A stretch of 64,000 bases of DNA from Phycisphaerae bacterium (GCA_002711415.1 PARI01000025.1:1-64000); one strand, 5' to 3'. Shown: positions 1 to 9,488, counted from the first letter of the stretch. Program-made: numbers and translations. The notes: generated by a model from the sequence alone, not told the origin.

Positions 1-363
1 CTTCGGCGTGCCACTGGCTCGACCCCGGCTGAAGCTCGGCAGCCTGAAGCATCGGCCACGGAGGCCGGGTTGGAACTTCCGGACCTCCAGCCGCAGCAGT
101 CCGGATCGACGGCCACGATCGGCATGCTCGATGATGTGAATCTGGATGTCCGCATCGAGATGGGTCGAACACGGATGCTGATCGAGGATGTCCTGAAGCT
201 GAAGCCTGATTCGGTGGTCGAACTGGAGAAGGCTGCTGGCGATCCCGTTGACGTCTTCGTCAACGGGCGCCTGATCGCGAGGGGCGAAGTGCTCGTACTC
301 AACGACAATTTCTGTGTCAGGATCAACGAGGTGATCGAACAGGAGACATCGCTGGAAGGCTAG
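1..363 (+). CDS. fliN: Flagellar motor switch protein FliN, C-terminal part (5' end outside window)
   Basis: The reading frame is open from base 1, so the gene begins upstream and only about 120 codons are visible. The SpoA/FliN domain is clear: after a Pro/Gln/Ser-rich linker comes a stretch beginning [18 protein letters not shown], followed by the conserved [17 protein letters not shown] core and a final VRINEV strand. FliN forms the lower C-ring of the flagellar motor together with FliM and FliG and receives export cargo and chemotaxis signals. It is followed by fliO, so it heads the export-gate operon. The TTG at 70 could serve as a start codon, but nothing favours it over a start upstream of the window. 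Confidence 0.9.
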   Translation, partial: LRRATGSTPAEARQPEASATEAGLELPDLQPQQSGSTATIGMLDDVNLDVRIEMGRTRMLIEDVLKLKPDSVVELEKAAGDPVDVFVNGRLIARGEVLVLNDNFCVRINEVIEQETSLEG

Positions 364-438
364 GACGGCCTCAGCGAACGTCACCGGGCACAGGAGGTGC
401 CCGGGCTGGACAACCAGACTGCAGCCATGGAAGGCGAC

Positions 439-1134
439 ATGCACCCCAGAGGAAACTTCAGACAGGGTATCTCCGTCACCGGTCTTGCCGGCCTGGTGCT
501 GGTCTGTGCCGTCGTCTTCGTGCCCCGTACCGCTGCGATGGCGATGATCGCCCCGCAGTCCGAGCAGCCCCAGATCGAGGAGGCTGCTCTTGAATCCAGG
601 CCGCTTGGGTCACCCAACGGTCTGCTTGATGCGAGGCCGGCCAACACGGGCAGCGGTTCATTGATGGATTCGATCGATCCTCGTCGCAGTGGCACGATAC
701 GGACCGTCGGCTCACTCGTGATCGTGGTCGGGCTGATCCTCGGGTGCAGCTGGCTCTTCAGGCGTCTCGGGCCGGCGGCCGTCTGCGGCCGCTCTCCCGC
801 GGGCGTGATGCAGGTGATGGCTCGTTACCCGATGGGCCGGAAGCAGCAACTTCTGCTTCTGCAGGTGGGTCGCCGGGTCGTCTGCTGTCACCAGACGCCG
901 CAGGGGATCCGCACCATCACGGAGATCGTCGACGAGGACGAGATCGCACAGCTTCGAGCCAGGATCGAATCCGGCTCCGCCAGCGAGAAGAGGGGAAGGC
1001 CTCGTTTTGACCAGGCCCTTCGACGAAGCCTCGGCCGCTTCGCCAAGGGGTCAGGTCGTCGCAGCGGGATCGAGACCGTCGACCTGACCAGGCCGCGCGT
1101 TCGAGCACGTCACGTGCAGGAGGTCGGCTCCTGA
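439..1134 (+). CDS. fliO: Flagellar biosynthesis protein FliO-like
   Basis: This roughly 231-residue protein sits between fliN and fliP, the usual place of fliO. It has a hydrophobic N-terminal segment (possibly a signal anchor), a low-complexity linker, one transmembrane helix (about residues 80-100) ending in WLFRRLG, and a cytoplasmic beta-rich domain typical of FliO (VMARYPMGRKQQLLLLQVG). FliO assists assembly of the FliP ring of the flagellar type III export gate. The ATG at 439 was chosen because GGAAGG lies five bases before it; a GTG at 397 in the same frame is possible. The stop overlaps the fliP start (TGATG). The assignment relies on position plus topology because FliO is poorly conserved. 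Confidence 0.8.
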   Translation: MHPRGNFRQGISVTGLAGLVLVCAVVFVPRTAAMAMIAPQSEQPQIEEAALESRPLGSPNGLLDARPANTGSGSLMDSIDPRRSGTIRTVGSLVIVVGLILGCSWLFRRLGPAAVCGRSPAGVMQVMARYPMGRKQQLLLLQVGRRVVCCHQTPQGIRTITEIVDEDEIAQLRARIESGSASEKRGRPRFDQALRRSLGRFAKGSGRRSGIETVDLTRPRVRARHVQEVGS

Positions 1135-2000
1135 TGCGACGTGCGTTGCTGGTCTTCGCGTGCATGACCTGGATCCTGCTTCCGGCAGGAGCCGTCGACG
1201 CCAGCGTGATGGTGTCACCGGGACAGATCACAGTCCCCCCGATCGACTCGGTCAACCCGATCGGGATCCTCGAGGATGTCTCCGAACATGTACCCGGGCT
1301 CGAAGGTGGACTCTCCACGAGCCTGAACATCCTCATTCTCCTGACCGTGCTGAGCCTGGCGCCGGCGTTGCTGATCCTCTGCACCTGCTTCACCCGAATC
1401 GTGATCGTCCTGAGCCTGCTGCGTCAGGCCCTGGGCACCCAGGGGCTTCCGCCGAGCCAGGTCATCGTCGGCTTGAGCCTCTTCATCACATTCGTCGTGA
1501 TGGCGCCGACATTCCGCCAGATGTACGACGAGGGACTCAGGCCCTACCTGGATGGAAGCCAGCCCAACCAGCTGGTCGCCTGGAACCAGGCCAAGCAGCC
1601 GCTCCGCAACTTCATGTTCGAACAGATCGAGACGACCGGGAACTGGTCCGGCGTCTACATGATCATGAACTACCGTGGCATGGACACGTCGGACCCTGCA
1701 AGCCTCAGTCGATCCGACGTGGACATGCTCACCCTGGTGCCGGCCTATGTCCTCAGCGAGTTGAAGGTCGCCTTCCTCATCGGCTTCCGGGTGTACCTGC
1801 CGTTTCTCGTCATCGACATGGTGATCTCGAGTCTCCTGATCTCGATGGGCATGCTGATGCTTCCACCCGTGTTGATCTCGCTTCCGTTCAAGCTGCTGCT
1901 GTTCGTGCTCGTCGACGGGTGGCAGCTGGTCGTCGGCTCTCTCATGACCAGTTTTGCTCAGCCTCACCTCGGGACACTCATGGCGATCCCGATCGGATGA
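1134..2000 (+). CDS. fliP: Flagellar export gate protein FliP
   Basis: The 288-residue protein has a cleavable signal-like N terminus followed by the FliP core: a hydrophobic helix running into TCFTRIVIVLSLLRQALG, then LPPSQVIVGLSLFITF, and further membrane helices near the C terminus around FRVYLPFLVIDMVIS. FliP forms the FliP5Q4R1 export gate through which flagellar subunits pass. The start codon overlaps the fliO stop by one base, pointing to translational coupling. Length and all conserved blocks match the family. Confidence 0.96.
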   Translation: MRRALLVFACMTWILLPAGAVDASVMVSPGQITVPPIDSVNPIGILEDVSEHVPGLEGGLSTSLNILILLTVLSLAPALLILCTCFTRIVIVLSLLRQALGTQGLPPSQVIVGLSLFITFVVMAPTFRQMYDEGLRPYLDGSQPNQLVAWNQAKQPLRNFMFEQIETTGNWSGVYMIMNYRGMDTSDPASLSRSDVDMLTLVPAYVLSELKVAFLIGFRVYLPFLVIDMVISSLLISMGMLMLPPVLISLPFKLLLFVLVDGWQLVVGSLMTSFAQPHLGTLMAIPIG

Positions 2001-2028
2001 CCGCCCGCCTGTTCCCCGGAGTTCATTG

Positions 2029-2280
2029 ATGGATCAATCCGCCCTAGACCTGGTTCGAGACACGCTGCTGATCACGCTGATGATCGCTACGCCGATTCTC
2101 GGCGCCGGGCTTCTGGTCGGCCTGCTGATCAGCCTGCTGCAGGCGGTCACCCAGATCCAGGAGCAGACGCTGACATTCGTTCCCAAGATCGTCGTGATGC
2201 TGCTGGTCGCGGTCTTCCTCATCGGGTGGATCACCGTGAAGATGCTTGATTTCTCATCCTTCATGTTCACCGGGACATGA
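2029..2280 (+). CDS. fliQ: Flagellar export gate protein FliQ
   Basis: An 83-residue protein with two transmembrane helices and the FliQ signature between them (LQAVTQIQEQTLTFVPKI). FliQ wraps around FliP/FliR in the export gate. The ATG at 2029 gives the family's usual N terminus (MDQSALDLVRDTL); an in-frame upstream start at 1954 would overlap fliP and add non-homologous sequence. It lies between fliP and fliR in the canonical order. Confidence 0.95.
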   Translation: MDQSALDLVRDTLLITLMIATPILGAGLLVGLLISLLQAVTQIQEQTLTFVPKIVVMLLVAVFLIGWITVKMLDFSSFMFTGT

Positions 2281-2304
2281 CCCAGGAAGGACCCAGCCAG
2301 GCCC

Positions 2305-3105
2305 ATGAACATGATCGAGGTCATCATCCAGCACCTCGGACCCATGATGATGGTCCTCGTGCGCCTCGGTGGGCTGTTCATCTTCGCGCCCGTGCTGGGC
2401 AGCCCGATGATCCCGGGAAGGATCAAGGCGCTGCTGGTCGTGATCCTCGCGGTCGCTGTCTACCCGCTGCTCTCCTCGGCGATGGTCAGTCAGGTTCCGG
2501 CCAACGCGTCGCTGATGGAACTGGTTCCACTGATGGCGATGGAGGTGTCCGTGGGCCTGATGATCGGCTTCGTCGCGATGATCCCCCTGTTCGCGATGCA
2601 GACGTCTGGTCTGGTCATGGGCCAGCAGATGGGTCTGGGATTCGCCCGGTTCTACAACCCGGCCTCCGACAGCGAGGCCGATGTTCTGGAACAGCTGCTG
2701 TTCTACCTGGCGCTGGCGACCTTCCTGGCGATGGGCGGTCTGGAGGCGATGGTCCTCTCGCTGGTGCGCAGCTTCGAGTACGTGCAGGTCGGGCAGATGT
2801 TCTTCGGCAGCGGTGCGATCAGGCTGCTGACCGGCCTGCTGCTGTCGGCCATGGAGATCGGGCTGAGGATCGCGGCGCCGCTGCTTGCACTGATCTTCCT
2901 GGAAACGGTCGCGATGGGTTTCGTCGCCAAGACGGTGCCGCAGTTGAACATCCTGAGCCTCGGATTCCCGCTCAGGATCATCATGGGGATCGCAACCATC
3001 CTTGCGGGGCTTGTGGTGATCGAGAGCGTGATGATCACCGGCATCGAGCGCATCCTGGATTCATTGTTCACCTGGTTCCAGGGATTTCCCGGCACCAGCA
3101 CCTGA
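2305..3105 (+). CDS. fliR: Flagellar export gate protein FliR
   Basis: A 266-residue integral membrane protein with about six helices. It has the FliR features LVRLGGLFIFAPVLGSP near the N terminus and ILSLGFPLRIIMG near the C terminus. FliR is the single-copy subunit that closes the FliPQR gate and contacts FlhB. A second ATG (2311) follows the chosen one by two codons. flhB follows after 12 bases, as in many flagellar operons. Confidence 0.95.
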   Translation: MNMIEVIIQHLGPMMMVLVRLGGLFIFAPVLGSPMIPGRIKALLVVILAVAVYPLLSSAMVSQVPANASLMELVPLMAMEVSVGLMIGFVAMIPLFAMQTSGLVMGQQMGLGFARFYNPASDSEADVLEQLLFYLALATFLAMGGLEAMVLSLVRSFEYVQVGQMFFGSGAIRLLTGLLLSAMEIGLRIAAPLLALIFLETVAMGFVAKTVPQLNILSLGFPLRIIMGIATILAGLVVIESVMITGIERILDSLFTWFQGFPGTST

Positions 3106-3117
3106 TGGAGTACATCC

Positions 3118-4191
3118 GTGGCGGAAGACCTCGGCGAAAAGACGGAAGCCCCGACACCTCGTCGCCTTCGGGAGGCGAGAGAGGAAGGCAATGTCGCTCG
3201 CAGCATGGACCTGGCCGGTGCGCTCATGCTCACCGGGATGAGCATCGGGCTCATGCTCCTGCTGGTGCCCATGTTCTGGCGACTGGCGGTTCTCCTGGAG
3301 CGGCTGTTGGATCCATCCGGTGGGGCCGGCGCGATCGTGACATTGGATGCACTTCCTGCGGCGCTGGAGCAGTCGATCATGTCCGGCATCCTGGCGCTGG
3401 TGCCGATCCTCGTGGTCGCATGGTTGCTCGGCTGGCTGTCCCAGGTGATCCAGGTCGGCTGGCTCTTCTCGCCCGCCTCGGTGAAGGCGAAGTTCCAGAA
3501 GCTCAATCCGATCAACGGGTTCAAGCGGATCTTCGGTCTCCAGGCCATCGTCAAGGCGAGCCTGGATTCAATGAAGGTCCTGGTGGTCGCACTTGTCGTC
3601 ACCTGGACGATCTGGAGCTACTGGGACCAGATCCTGGTTCTTCCAACCCATCCATTGGTCGAGGCATTCCTCGAGTCGGGCTGGATGCTCTTCGGCCTTG
3701 CGATGCGGATCGTGGCCATCCTGCTGATTCTCGGGCTGCTCGACTTCGCCTGGCAGCGATGGAAGCATGCACGGGACCTGAGGATGACCAAGCAGCAGGT
3801 CAAGGACGAGTTCAAGCAGACCGATGGAGACCCGGACGTCAAGAGGAGACGGATGCAGGTCTCGCGGCAGCTGTCGCTCCAGAGGATCGCCACCGACGTG
3901 CCCAAGGCCGATGTGGTGGTGACCAATCCGGAACACCTGTCCATCGCGATCGCGTACGACCCGGAGACCATGGTCGCGCCGCGTGTCCTGGCCAAGGGCG
4001 CCGACCTGATGGCGATGCGCATCAGGCAGATCGCGCAGAAGCATGGAATCCCCGTGATCGAGCGAAAGCCCCTGGCCAGGGCGATCTACAGCGATGTGCC
4101 CGTCGGTGGGCACATCCCGGAGGAGTTGTACACCGCCGTGGCGGAACTGCTGGCTCACGTCTACCAGTTGAGTGGGAAGGTCGCGTCATGA
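3118..4191 (+). CDS. flhB: Flagellar export switch protein FlhB (NPEH variant)
   Basis: A 357-residue protein with the basic N-terminal export motif (GEKTEAPTPRRLREAREEGNV), four transmembrane helices, and a C-terminal cytoplasmic switch domain. FlhB normally cleaves itself between Asn and Pro of an NPTH loop to switch substrate class from hook to filament. Here the loop reads NPEH at residues 270-273. The Asn, Pro and His are kept but Thr is Glu. The GTG start at 3118 is supported by GGAG seven bases before it. Downstream, flhA begins after 18 bases. Confidence 0.95.
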   Translation: MAEDLGEKTEAPTPRRLREAREEGNVARSMDLAGALMLTGMSIGLMLLLVPMFWRLAVLLERLLDPSGGAGAIVTLDALPAALEQSIMSGILALVPILVVAWLLGWLSQVIQVGWLFSPASVKAKFQKLNPINGFKRIFGLQAIVKASLDSMKVLVVALVVTWTIWSYWDQILVLPTHPLVEAFLESGWMLFGLAMRIVAILLILGLLDFAWQRWKHARDLRMTKQQVKDEFKQTDGDPDVKRRRMQVSRQLSLQRIATDVPKADVVVTNPEHLSIAIAYDPETMVAPRVLAKGADLMAMRIRQIAQKHGIPVIERKPLARAIYSDVPVGGHIPEELYTAVAELLAHVYQLSGKVAS

Positions 4192-4209
4192 TCAACGAGG
4201 GAGCACGAC

Positions 4210-6378
4210 ATGGCTGAGCCTGAACTTGGCATCAAGCTGCCGGCGCCCCTGTTCTGGATCGCCTCCAAGCGACACCTGATCGTTCCGGTCTCGTTCCTCC
4301 TGTTGATCGTCGTCCTGGTCATTCGCATGGCGCCGGGCGTCCTGGACCTGCTGATCTGCCTGAACATCTCGCTGGCCGCCATCGTGCTGATGACCACCAT
4401 CTACATGAGGCGGCCCCTGGAGTTCAGCGTCTTTCCGTCACTGCTGCTGGCGACGACGCTCTTCAGGCTGGTCCTCAATGTCGCATCGACACGCCTGATC
4501 CTCTCGGCCGAGGCACAGACCCCGGAGGACGCCCAGGACGTGGCGGGCAAGGTCATCGAGACCTTCGCAAACTTCGTCGCTGGTGATTCGCCGATCGTCG
4601 GTGGGATCATCTTCATCATCCTGATCGTCGTGCAGTTCGTCGTGATCACCAAGGGTGCCACCAGGATGAGCGAGGTCGCCGCGAGGTTCACGCTCGACGC
4701 GATGCCCGGCAAGCAGATGGCCATCGACGCCGACCTCGCCGCGGGACTGATCAACGAGGACGAGGCCCGCAGTCGTCGCGACCAGATCATGCGAGAGGCC
4801 GACTTCTACGGGGCGATGGATGGTGCGAGCAAGTTCGTCCGGGGTGACGCGATCGCGGGCATCATCATCACGATGGTGAACATCATCGGCGGCTTCGGCA
4901 TCGCGCTGCTGGAGAAGGGCTGGACGCTGAGCGAGGGGCTGCACGTCTTCGGACTGCTGGCCATCGGCGACGGCCTGGTCTCCCAGGTGCCCGCCTTCAT
5001 CGTGGCCATCGCCGCCGGCCTCATCGTGGCGCGTGCCGGTGGTGGCAAGACCATCAGCGACGAGATCCCCGCCCAGCTGGCATCCCAGCCGATCGGTCTC
5101 TACCTGATCAGTGGTTTCCTGCTGCTGCTGGCGGTCACGCCGCTGCCGACGATCCCACTTGTCACGGCGAGCCTCGGCGTGGGTGGCCTGGCCTTCTTCA
5201 TGACCCGCCAGGGCAAGCTCCGGCTGCAGGCCGACAAGGACCGCGCCAGACAGGAGGCGGCCCAGGCCGGAAGCAGTGAGCCCGAACCGCATGACCTCCT
5301 GGGTGTCGAGACGCTCGAGATCGAGGTCGGATACGGGCTGGTGCAATTGGTCGATGCGACCAGAGGTGGTGATCTGCTCGAGCGGATCGCCATGATCCGG
5401 CGGCAACTGGCATCCGAGATCGGGATCGTCGTCCCGCCTGTGCGCATACGCGACAACGTGCAGTTGTCACCGCAGGAGTACCGCGTGAAGATCCGCGGTT
5501 CGGTCATCGGCAGTGGCGAGGTACATCCGAACCTGGTCGTGGCGATGGATTCAGGTGTCGCCACGGGCCAGCTGGACGGGATTCCCGGGGTCGAGCCGGC
5601 TTTCGGGCTGCAGGCGACCTGGATCGAGTCAAACCTGCGTCAGCGAGCCGAGACCATGAACTACACCGTGGTCGATCCCACCAGTGTCGTGGCGACGCAT
5701 CTGGCCGAGCTGATCAAGCGGCATGCGGATGAACTGCTCACTCGCGAAGAGGTCAATGCGCTGCTGGACGCCCTCAGGCAGAAGTCGCCCAAGCTCGTCG
5801 ACGAGACGATCCCCGCGGTCGTCAAGACGGGGGAACTCCAGAAGGTGCTCCAGGCTCTTCTTCGAGAATCGGTTCCCATCCGTGATCTTGAGACGATCAT
5901 CGAGACGCTCGGGGACTGGGCCGTCCATACGAAGGATCCCGAGGTGCTTGTGGAGTACGTTCGAAACGCCCTGAGGCGGATGATCTGTCATCAACTGGCC
6001 GAGCAGGGTGATGACGGACGGATGAAGCTCTACTGCATCAGCCTGGATCCCACCCTCGAGGAACTGGTCAGCGGGTACATCGACCGATCCGCCGCTGGAA
6101 CCTCGGTGACCATGCCTCCGGAGATGGCTGCGGCACTGGCCGCGGCCGTCAGCAGGCACGGGCAGCCCCTGGCCGTCGCCGGCCGGCAGATCATCCTGCT
6201 GACCAGCCCGAGCGTTCGAGGCTCGGTGCGGAAAATCCTTGAAACAAGCATGTCGCAGGTGGTCGTTCTCGGGTACAACGAGGTCATCAGGGAACTCGAC
6301 GTTGAGAGCGTGGGTCTGGTACAGTTGCCTTCGGAACCGACCAGCCATGCTGCCGAACCCGTTGTCGGCGCTGCTTGA
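4210..6378 (+). CDS. flhA: Flagellar export protein FlhA
   Basis: A 722-residue protein with eight predicted N-terminal membrane helices (about residues 20-335) and a large cytoplasmic domain. The FHIPEP signature region is present (TRMSEVAARFTLDAMPGKQMAIDADL and the following DEARSRR stretch). FlhA forms the nonameric ring that binds export chaperones and is energised by proton flow. GAGGGAG precedes the ATG at good spacing. The gene follows flhB and precedes flhF, the standard order in polar-flagellate and planctomycete clusters. Confidence 0.97.
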   Translation: MAEPELGIKLPAPLFWIASKRHLIVPVSFLLLIVVLVIRMAPGVLDLLICLNISLAAIVLMTTIYMRRPLEFSVFPSLLLATTLFRLVLNVASTRLILSAEAQTPEDAQDVAGKVIETFANFVAGDSPIVGGIIFIILIVVQFVVITKGATRMSEVAARFTLDAMPGKQMAIDADLAAGLINEDEARSRRDQIMREADFYGAMDGASKFVRGDAIAGIIITMVNIIGGFGIALLEKGWTLSEGLHVFGLLAIGDGLVSQVPAFIVAIAAGLIVARAGGGKTISDEIPAQLASQPIGLYLISGFLLLLAVTPLPTIPLVTASLGVGGLAFFMTRQGKLRLQADKDRARQEAAQAGSSEPEPHDLLGVETLEIEVGYGLVQLVDATRGGDLLERIAMIRRQLASEIGIVVPPVRIRDNVQLSPQEYRVKIRGSVIGSGEVHPNLVVAMDSGVATGQLDGIPGVEPAFGLQATWIESNLRQRAETMNYTVVDPTSVVATHLAELIKRHADELLTREEVNALLDALRQKSPKLVDETIPAVVKTGELQKVLQALLRESVPIRDLETIIETLGDWAVHTKDPEVLVEYVRNALRRMICHQLAEQGDDGRMKLYCISLDPTLEELVSGYIDRSAAGTSVTMPPEMAAALAAAVSRHGQPLAVAGRQIILLTSPSVRGSVRKILETSMSQVVVLGYNEVIRELDVESVGLVQLPSEPTSHAAEPVVGAA

Positions 6379-6461
6379 GCAGGTGTTGAGTTCACCATGG
6401 ATCCGGAAGGATTTGGATCCGCTCGAGGCTGGATGACACCTCTGCCATGGAGGGCAACGCG

Positions 6462-8084
6462 GTGAACCTGAAGACCTACCACGCATACACGATGTCGGAG
6501 GCCCTGGCCGTACTCAAGCAGGACCTCGGTGATGATGCCATCATCCTGCACACGCGAACCTTCAAGAGACGTGGCCTGCTTGGCTTCGGAAGTCGCACGA
6601 TCATCGAGGTGACCGCAAGCGCCAACGATCAGGATGCGCACGAGGCCGGACTGGTCGATGCAGACGCGTCCGGAACGCCCGCAGTCGTTGACGTACCGGT
6701 CCCCGCCAGGTCCGATGCCGTGCAGGCGTATCAACGAACCTCCGCGATTCCCGTGGCCGAGCAGGACGCGGATCCCCCCTCGACACCCGCGGACGAGCAC
6801 GTGCGACGGCGGGAGTCCCTGGCCGCCACCTGCCGGGAGGAACTCAAGCAGAGGGCTCTGGACGAGCCGGTCGACCTGTCTGGCGACGACCCTGTGCCCG
6901 AGGTGATCCAGCAAGGGCGGCTTCGACCTGTGGACTCGACCAGTTCATCCACCCTGACGGCTCAGCCTCGCGAACCAGTGGATGACCACGTCAGCGAACA
7001 GCCACCGCCCCGGCCCCGCCGGTTCGTCATCGAGCAGGCGGACCATGATGGGGAGTCGGCTGAGGATTCCTTGGCGACCACGCCGGTCGATGCGACTGCG
7101 CCCAGTCATCGCTTGGTCGAGGACGAACCCGTCCAGGGCGACGGTGTCTCCTCATCGATGGCGACGATGGAGCAGGAACTCCAGGCGATCAAGCAGATGG
7201 TCGGGCAGGTACTGTCGCGGAATCAGGACCTGCCTGCCGCGTCCGTGAACACGGAGGAGCCCGCCTTCGATGACTCGCTGCCTGATCCTCTGGCCGAGTT
7301 CTACACCAGGCTCGTGTCACAGGAACTGGCTGAACCGATCGCCAGGGAACTCGTCCAGGATCTGCTGGACACCTGTCCGCAGGAGATCCTGGCCGACCAG
7401 CAGCGGATCCGCTTGGAGATGTCCCGGCGGATCGGATCGCTGATTCCCGAGACCGAGCCGGCCCCGACCGAGTGGCGGCGTGAGGGGCGACCCAGCACGA
7501 TCGCCCTGGTCGGCCCGACCGGGGTTGGCAAGACGACGACCCTCGCCAAGCTGGCGGCAACCTTCAAGATCAAGCAGGGGGCCCGGGTCGGGCTGATCAC
7601 CGCGGACACCTACAGGATCGCGGCCGTCGACCAGTTGCAGACCTATGCCAACATCATCGGGCTGGACCTGAAGGTGGTTCAGACTCCCCAGCAGATGCGA
7701 CAGGCATGTGGCCAGTTGCAGGACATGGATGCGATCCTGATTGACACGGCGGGCCGGAGCCAGAACGACACGGATCGCATCAACGAGCTCAACGCGATGC
7801 TCGAGGCGGCGTCCCCGCACGAGGTGCACCTGGTTCTCTCCGCAACCGCGAGCGAGAAGGTGCTGCTGAAGGAGGCCGAGGCGTTCGGTGCCGTCAGCAT
7901 CGACAAGGTCGTTCTGACCAAGCTTGATGAAGCCGTCAGCTTCGGTGTGCTCATCAACGTCATCACGCGGATCAAGAAGCAGGTGAGCTACGTCACGACC
8001 GGCCAGGAAGTGCCGCATCACATCGAGGTGGCCAGGCCGCAGCGGTTGGCCGACCTGGTCATCAATGGAGAAGTGCACGCGTGA
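6462..8084 (+). CDS. flhF: Flagellar SRP-like GTPase FlhF
   Basis: A roughly 540-residue protein. An N-terminal segment (NLKTYHAYTMSEALAVLKQD) is typical of FlhF. A long acidic, Pro-rich variable linker (about residues 60-250) follows, then a C-terminal SRP-type NG domain with P-loop GPTGVGKTTT near residue 350, DTYRIAAVDQL, DTAGRS and TKLDE. FlhF sets flagellar position and number with FlhG. The GTG at 6462 is preferred over ATG 6447 because GGAGGG (6449-6454) lies seven bases before it and the resulting N terminus matches the family. The stop overlaps the flhG start (GTGA). Confidence 0.95.
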   Translation: MNLKTYHAYTMSEALAVLKQDLGDDAIILHTRTFKRRGLLGFGSRTIIEVTASANDQDAHEAGLVDADASGTPAVVDVPVPARSDAVQAYQRTSAIPVAEQDADPPSTPADEHVRRRESLAATCREELKQRALDEPVDLSGDDPVPEVIQQGRLRPVDSTSSSTLTAQPREPVDDHVSEQPPPRPRRFVIEQADHDGESAEDSLATTPVDATAPSHRLVEDEPVQGDGVSSSMATMEQELQAIKQMVGQVLSRNQDLPAASVNTEEPAFDDSLPDPLAEFYTRLVSQELAEPIARELVQDLLDTCPQEILADQQRIRLEMSRRIGSLIPETEPAPTEWRREGRPSTIALVGPTGVGKTTTLAKLAATFKIKQGARVGLITADTYRIAAVDQLQTYANIIGLDLKVVQTPQQMRQACGQLQDMDAILIDTAGRSQNDTDRINELNAMLEAASPHEVHLVLSATASEKVLLKEAEAFGAVSIDKVVLTKLDEAVSFGVLINVITRIKKQVSYVTTGQEVPHHIEVARPQRLADLVINGEVHA

Positions 8085-9094
8085 TCGACCAAGCAGAGAA
8101 GCTCCGGGAACTGTTCAATGATGGCGTGAAGGTGGAGCACGCTCCTTCGGCCACCCGGGCCGAGTCGGGCGATGGTCATGGGGCGAGCGTCAGGACCGGT
8201 CGGGTCAGCTTCGCCCCGGCGACCGAGTCGCCCGAGGAACCCGTCGAGCCGACGCGCACACGCCTGGCCCAGGCGGTCGCCATCACCAGTGGAAAAGGGG
8301 GGGTCGGCAAGAGCAATCTCACGGTCAACCTCGCCGTGGCCCTGGCCAGAAGCGGCAGACGGGTCTGCGTTCTCGATGCTGATTTCGGGCTGGCCAACGT
8401 CGACGTTCTCTGCGGTCTCAGTCCGAGGCAAACGCTCGAGCACGTGATCACAGGCAAGTGCAGGCTCCTGGAGGCAACGGTTCGCTGTCCAGGCGGGTTC
8501 TTCCTGGTCCCCGGGGCCTCCGGTGTCGCCGACCTGGCTGACCTGGACGGTCTCCAGAGGAGGCGATTGCTCGAGCAGTTGGCCGATCTGGAGCGACGGG
8601 TGGACGTCCTGCTGATCGATACCGGTGCTGGGATCGGATCCAATGTGATGGCGTTTGCGGCGGCGGCTCACCGCGTCCTCGTCGCGGTGACTCCCGAGCC
8701 GACCTCGATGACCGACGCCTATGGGGCGATCAAGACGCTTGTCGGCCGGGTTCCAGGTACGCGGCCGGAACTGGTCATCAACATGGCCACCAGCCGGACT
8801 GAGGCGTCCAAGGTCTACAAGAGGCTGGACAAGGTCTCCAGGGCCTTCCTGGAAACGCCATTGGAACTGGCCGGGGTGGTTCCGTTTGACATGACCGTGC
8901 GTGGTGCCGTGCGCCGACGTCGGCCGCTCACGCTCGTGGCGCCCCAGGCCCCTGCTTCACAGGCCATCAGCAATCTGGCTCAGCGGCTGATGCAGACCTG
9001 GCAGACCGGTTCTGCGGCCCCGACCGGGGCCGGGTTCCTCAAGCGACTCGCCAAGTGGATCTCGTCCAGACAGGATGAGGAGGTCCAGGCATGA
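8081..9094 (+). CDS. flhG: MinD/ParA-like ATPase FlhG (YlxH)
   Basis: A 337-residue P-loop ATPase with the deviant Walker A SGKGGVGKSN near residue 70, then the DADFGLANVDVLCGL switch block and LIDTGAGIG. These are characteristic of FlhG/FleN, which limits flagellar number and counteracts FlhF. A roughly 65-residue N-terminal extension precedes the ATPase; FlhG proteins usually carry a short N-terminal activator helix for FlhF, which the first 20 residues (DQAEKLRELFND) could represent. The GTG start overlaps the flhF stop by four bases and the stop overlaps the next ATG. Confidence 0.93.
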   Translation: MIDQAEKLRELFNDGVKVEHAPSATRAESGDGHGASVRTGRVSFAPATESPEEPVEPTRTRLAQAVAITSGKGGVGKSNLTVNLAVALARSGRRVCVLDADFGLANVDVLCGLSPRQTLEHVITGKCRLLEATVRCPGGFFLVPGASGVADLADLDGLQRRRLLEQLADLERRVDVLLIDTGAGIGSNVMAFAAAAHRVLVAVTPEPTSMTDAYGAIKTLVGRVPGTRPELVINMATSRTEASKVYKRLDKVSRAFLETPLELAGVVPFDMTVRGAVRRRRPLTLVAPQAPASQAISNLAQRLMQTWQTGSAAPTGAGFLKRLAKWISSRQDEEVQA

Positions 9095-9480
9095 GCGTCG
9101 ACCAGGGAGATCCTCTCCAGCGATTGCCACTTCTTGTCGGTGCCTGTTTCGGACTCGTGAGCTTCTCGGTCTCGATCATCGTCGGCCTTCAGTCGACGAA
9201 CCCGGCCATGACCATCCTCCTGCGAGCCCTCTTCGCTCTGCTGATCTGCTACACCGTCGGGTACGTGCTGGGGCACCTGGCAAGGTTCGTCCTGGCAGGT
9301 TCTTCGGTCGAGTCGGAGGCTGTGGGCGAGGATGATGTTGCTGGAGCGGACCAGGGGGTCATGCAGGGGCAGGGGGGCGAAAATGTAGCCCTGGATACGG
9401 CCGAAGCGGCTCCTGGGGCCATACAGAGCGACCAGGGCAGCCAGGTCGAAACAAAAGATGCCACAATCCAGGCCGTCTGA
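9091..9480 (+). CDS. Small two-helix membrane protein in flagellar operon, unknown function
   Basis: A 129-residue protein that I do not recognise. It has two hydrophobic helices (about residues 12-32 and 40-65), the second ending near a GHLARF stretch, followed by an acidic, Gly/Gln-rich tail. Its ATG overlaps the flhG stop (ATGA) and GAGGAGG lies upstream, so it is translationally coupled to flhG and belongs to the flagellar operon. The context between flhG and fliA suggests a flagellar or polar-localisation accessory, but this is inference from position only. Confidence 0.7.
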   Translation: MSVDQGDPLQRLPLLVGACFGLVSFSVSIIVGLQSTNPAMTILLRALFALLICYTVGYVLGHLARFVLAGSSVESEAVGEDDVAGADQGVMQGQGGENVALDTAEAAPGAIQSDQGSQVETKDATIQAV

Positions 9481-9488
9481 TAAAGGAA

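Noticed and set aside
2277-4217. 646-codon open frame overlapping fliR and flhB
   Set aside because: Low-complexity Arg/Gly/Asp-rich translation in a different frame from two clear flagellar genes; typical of GC-rich shadow frames.
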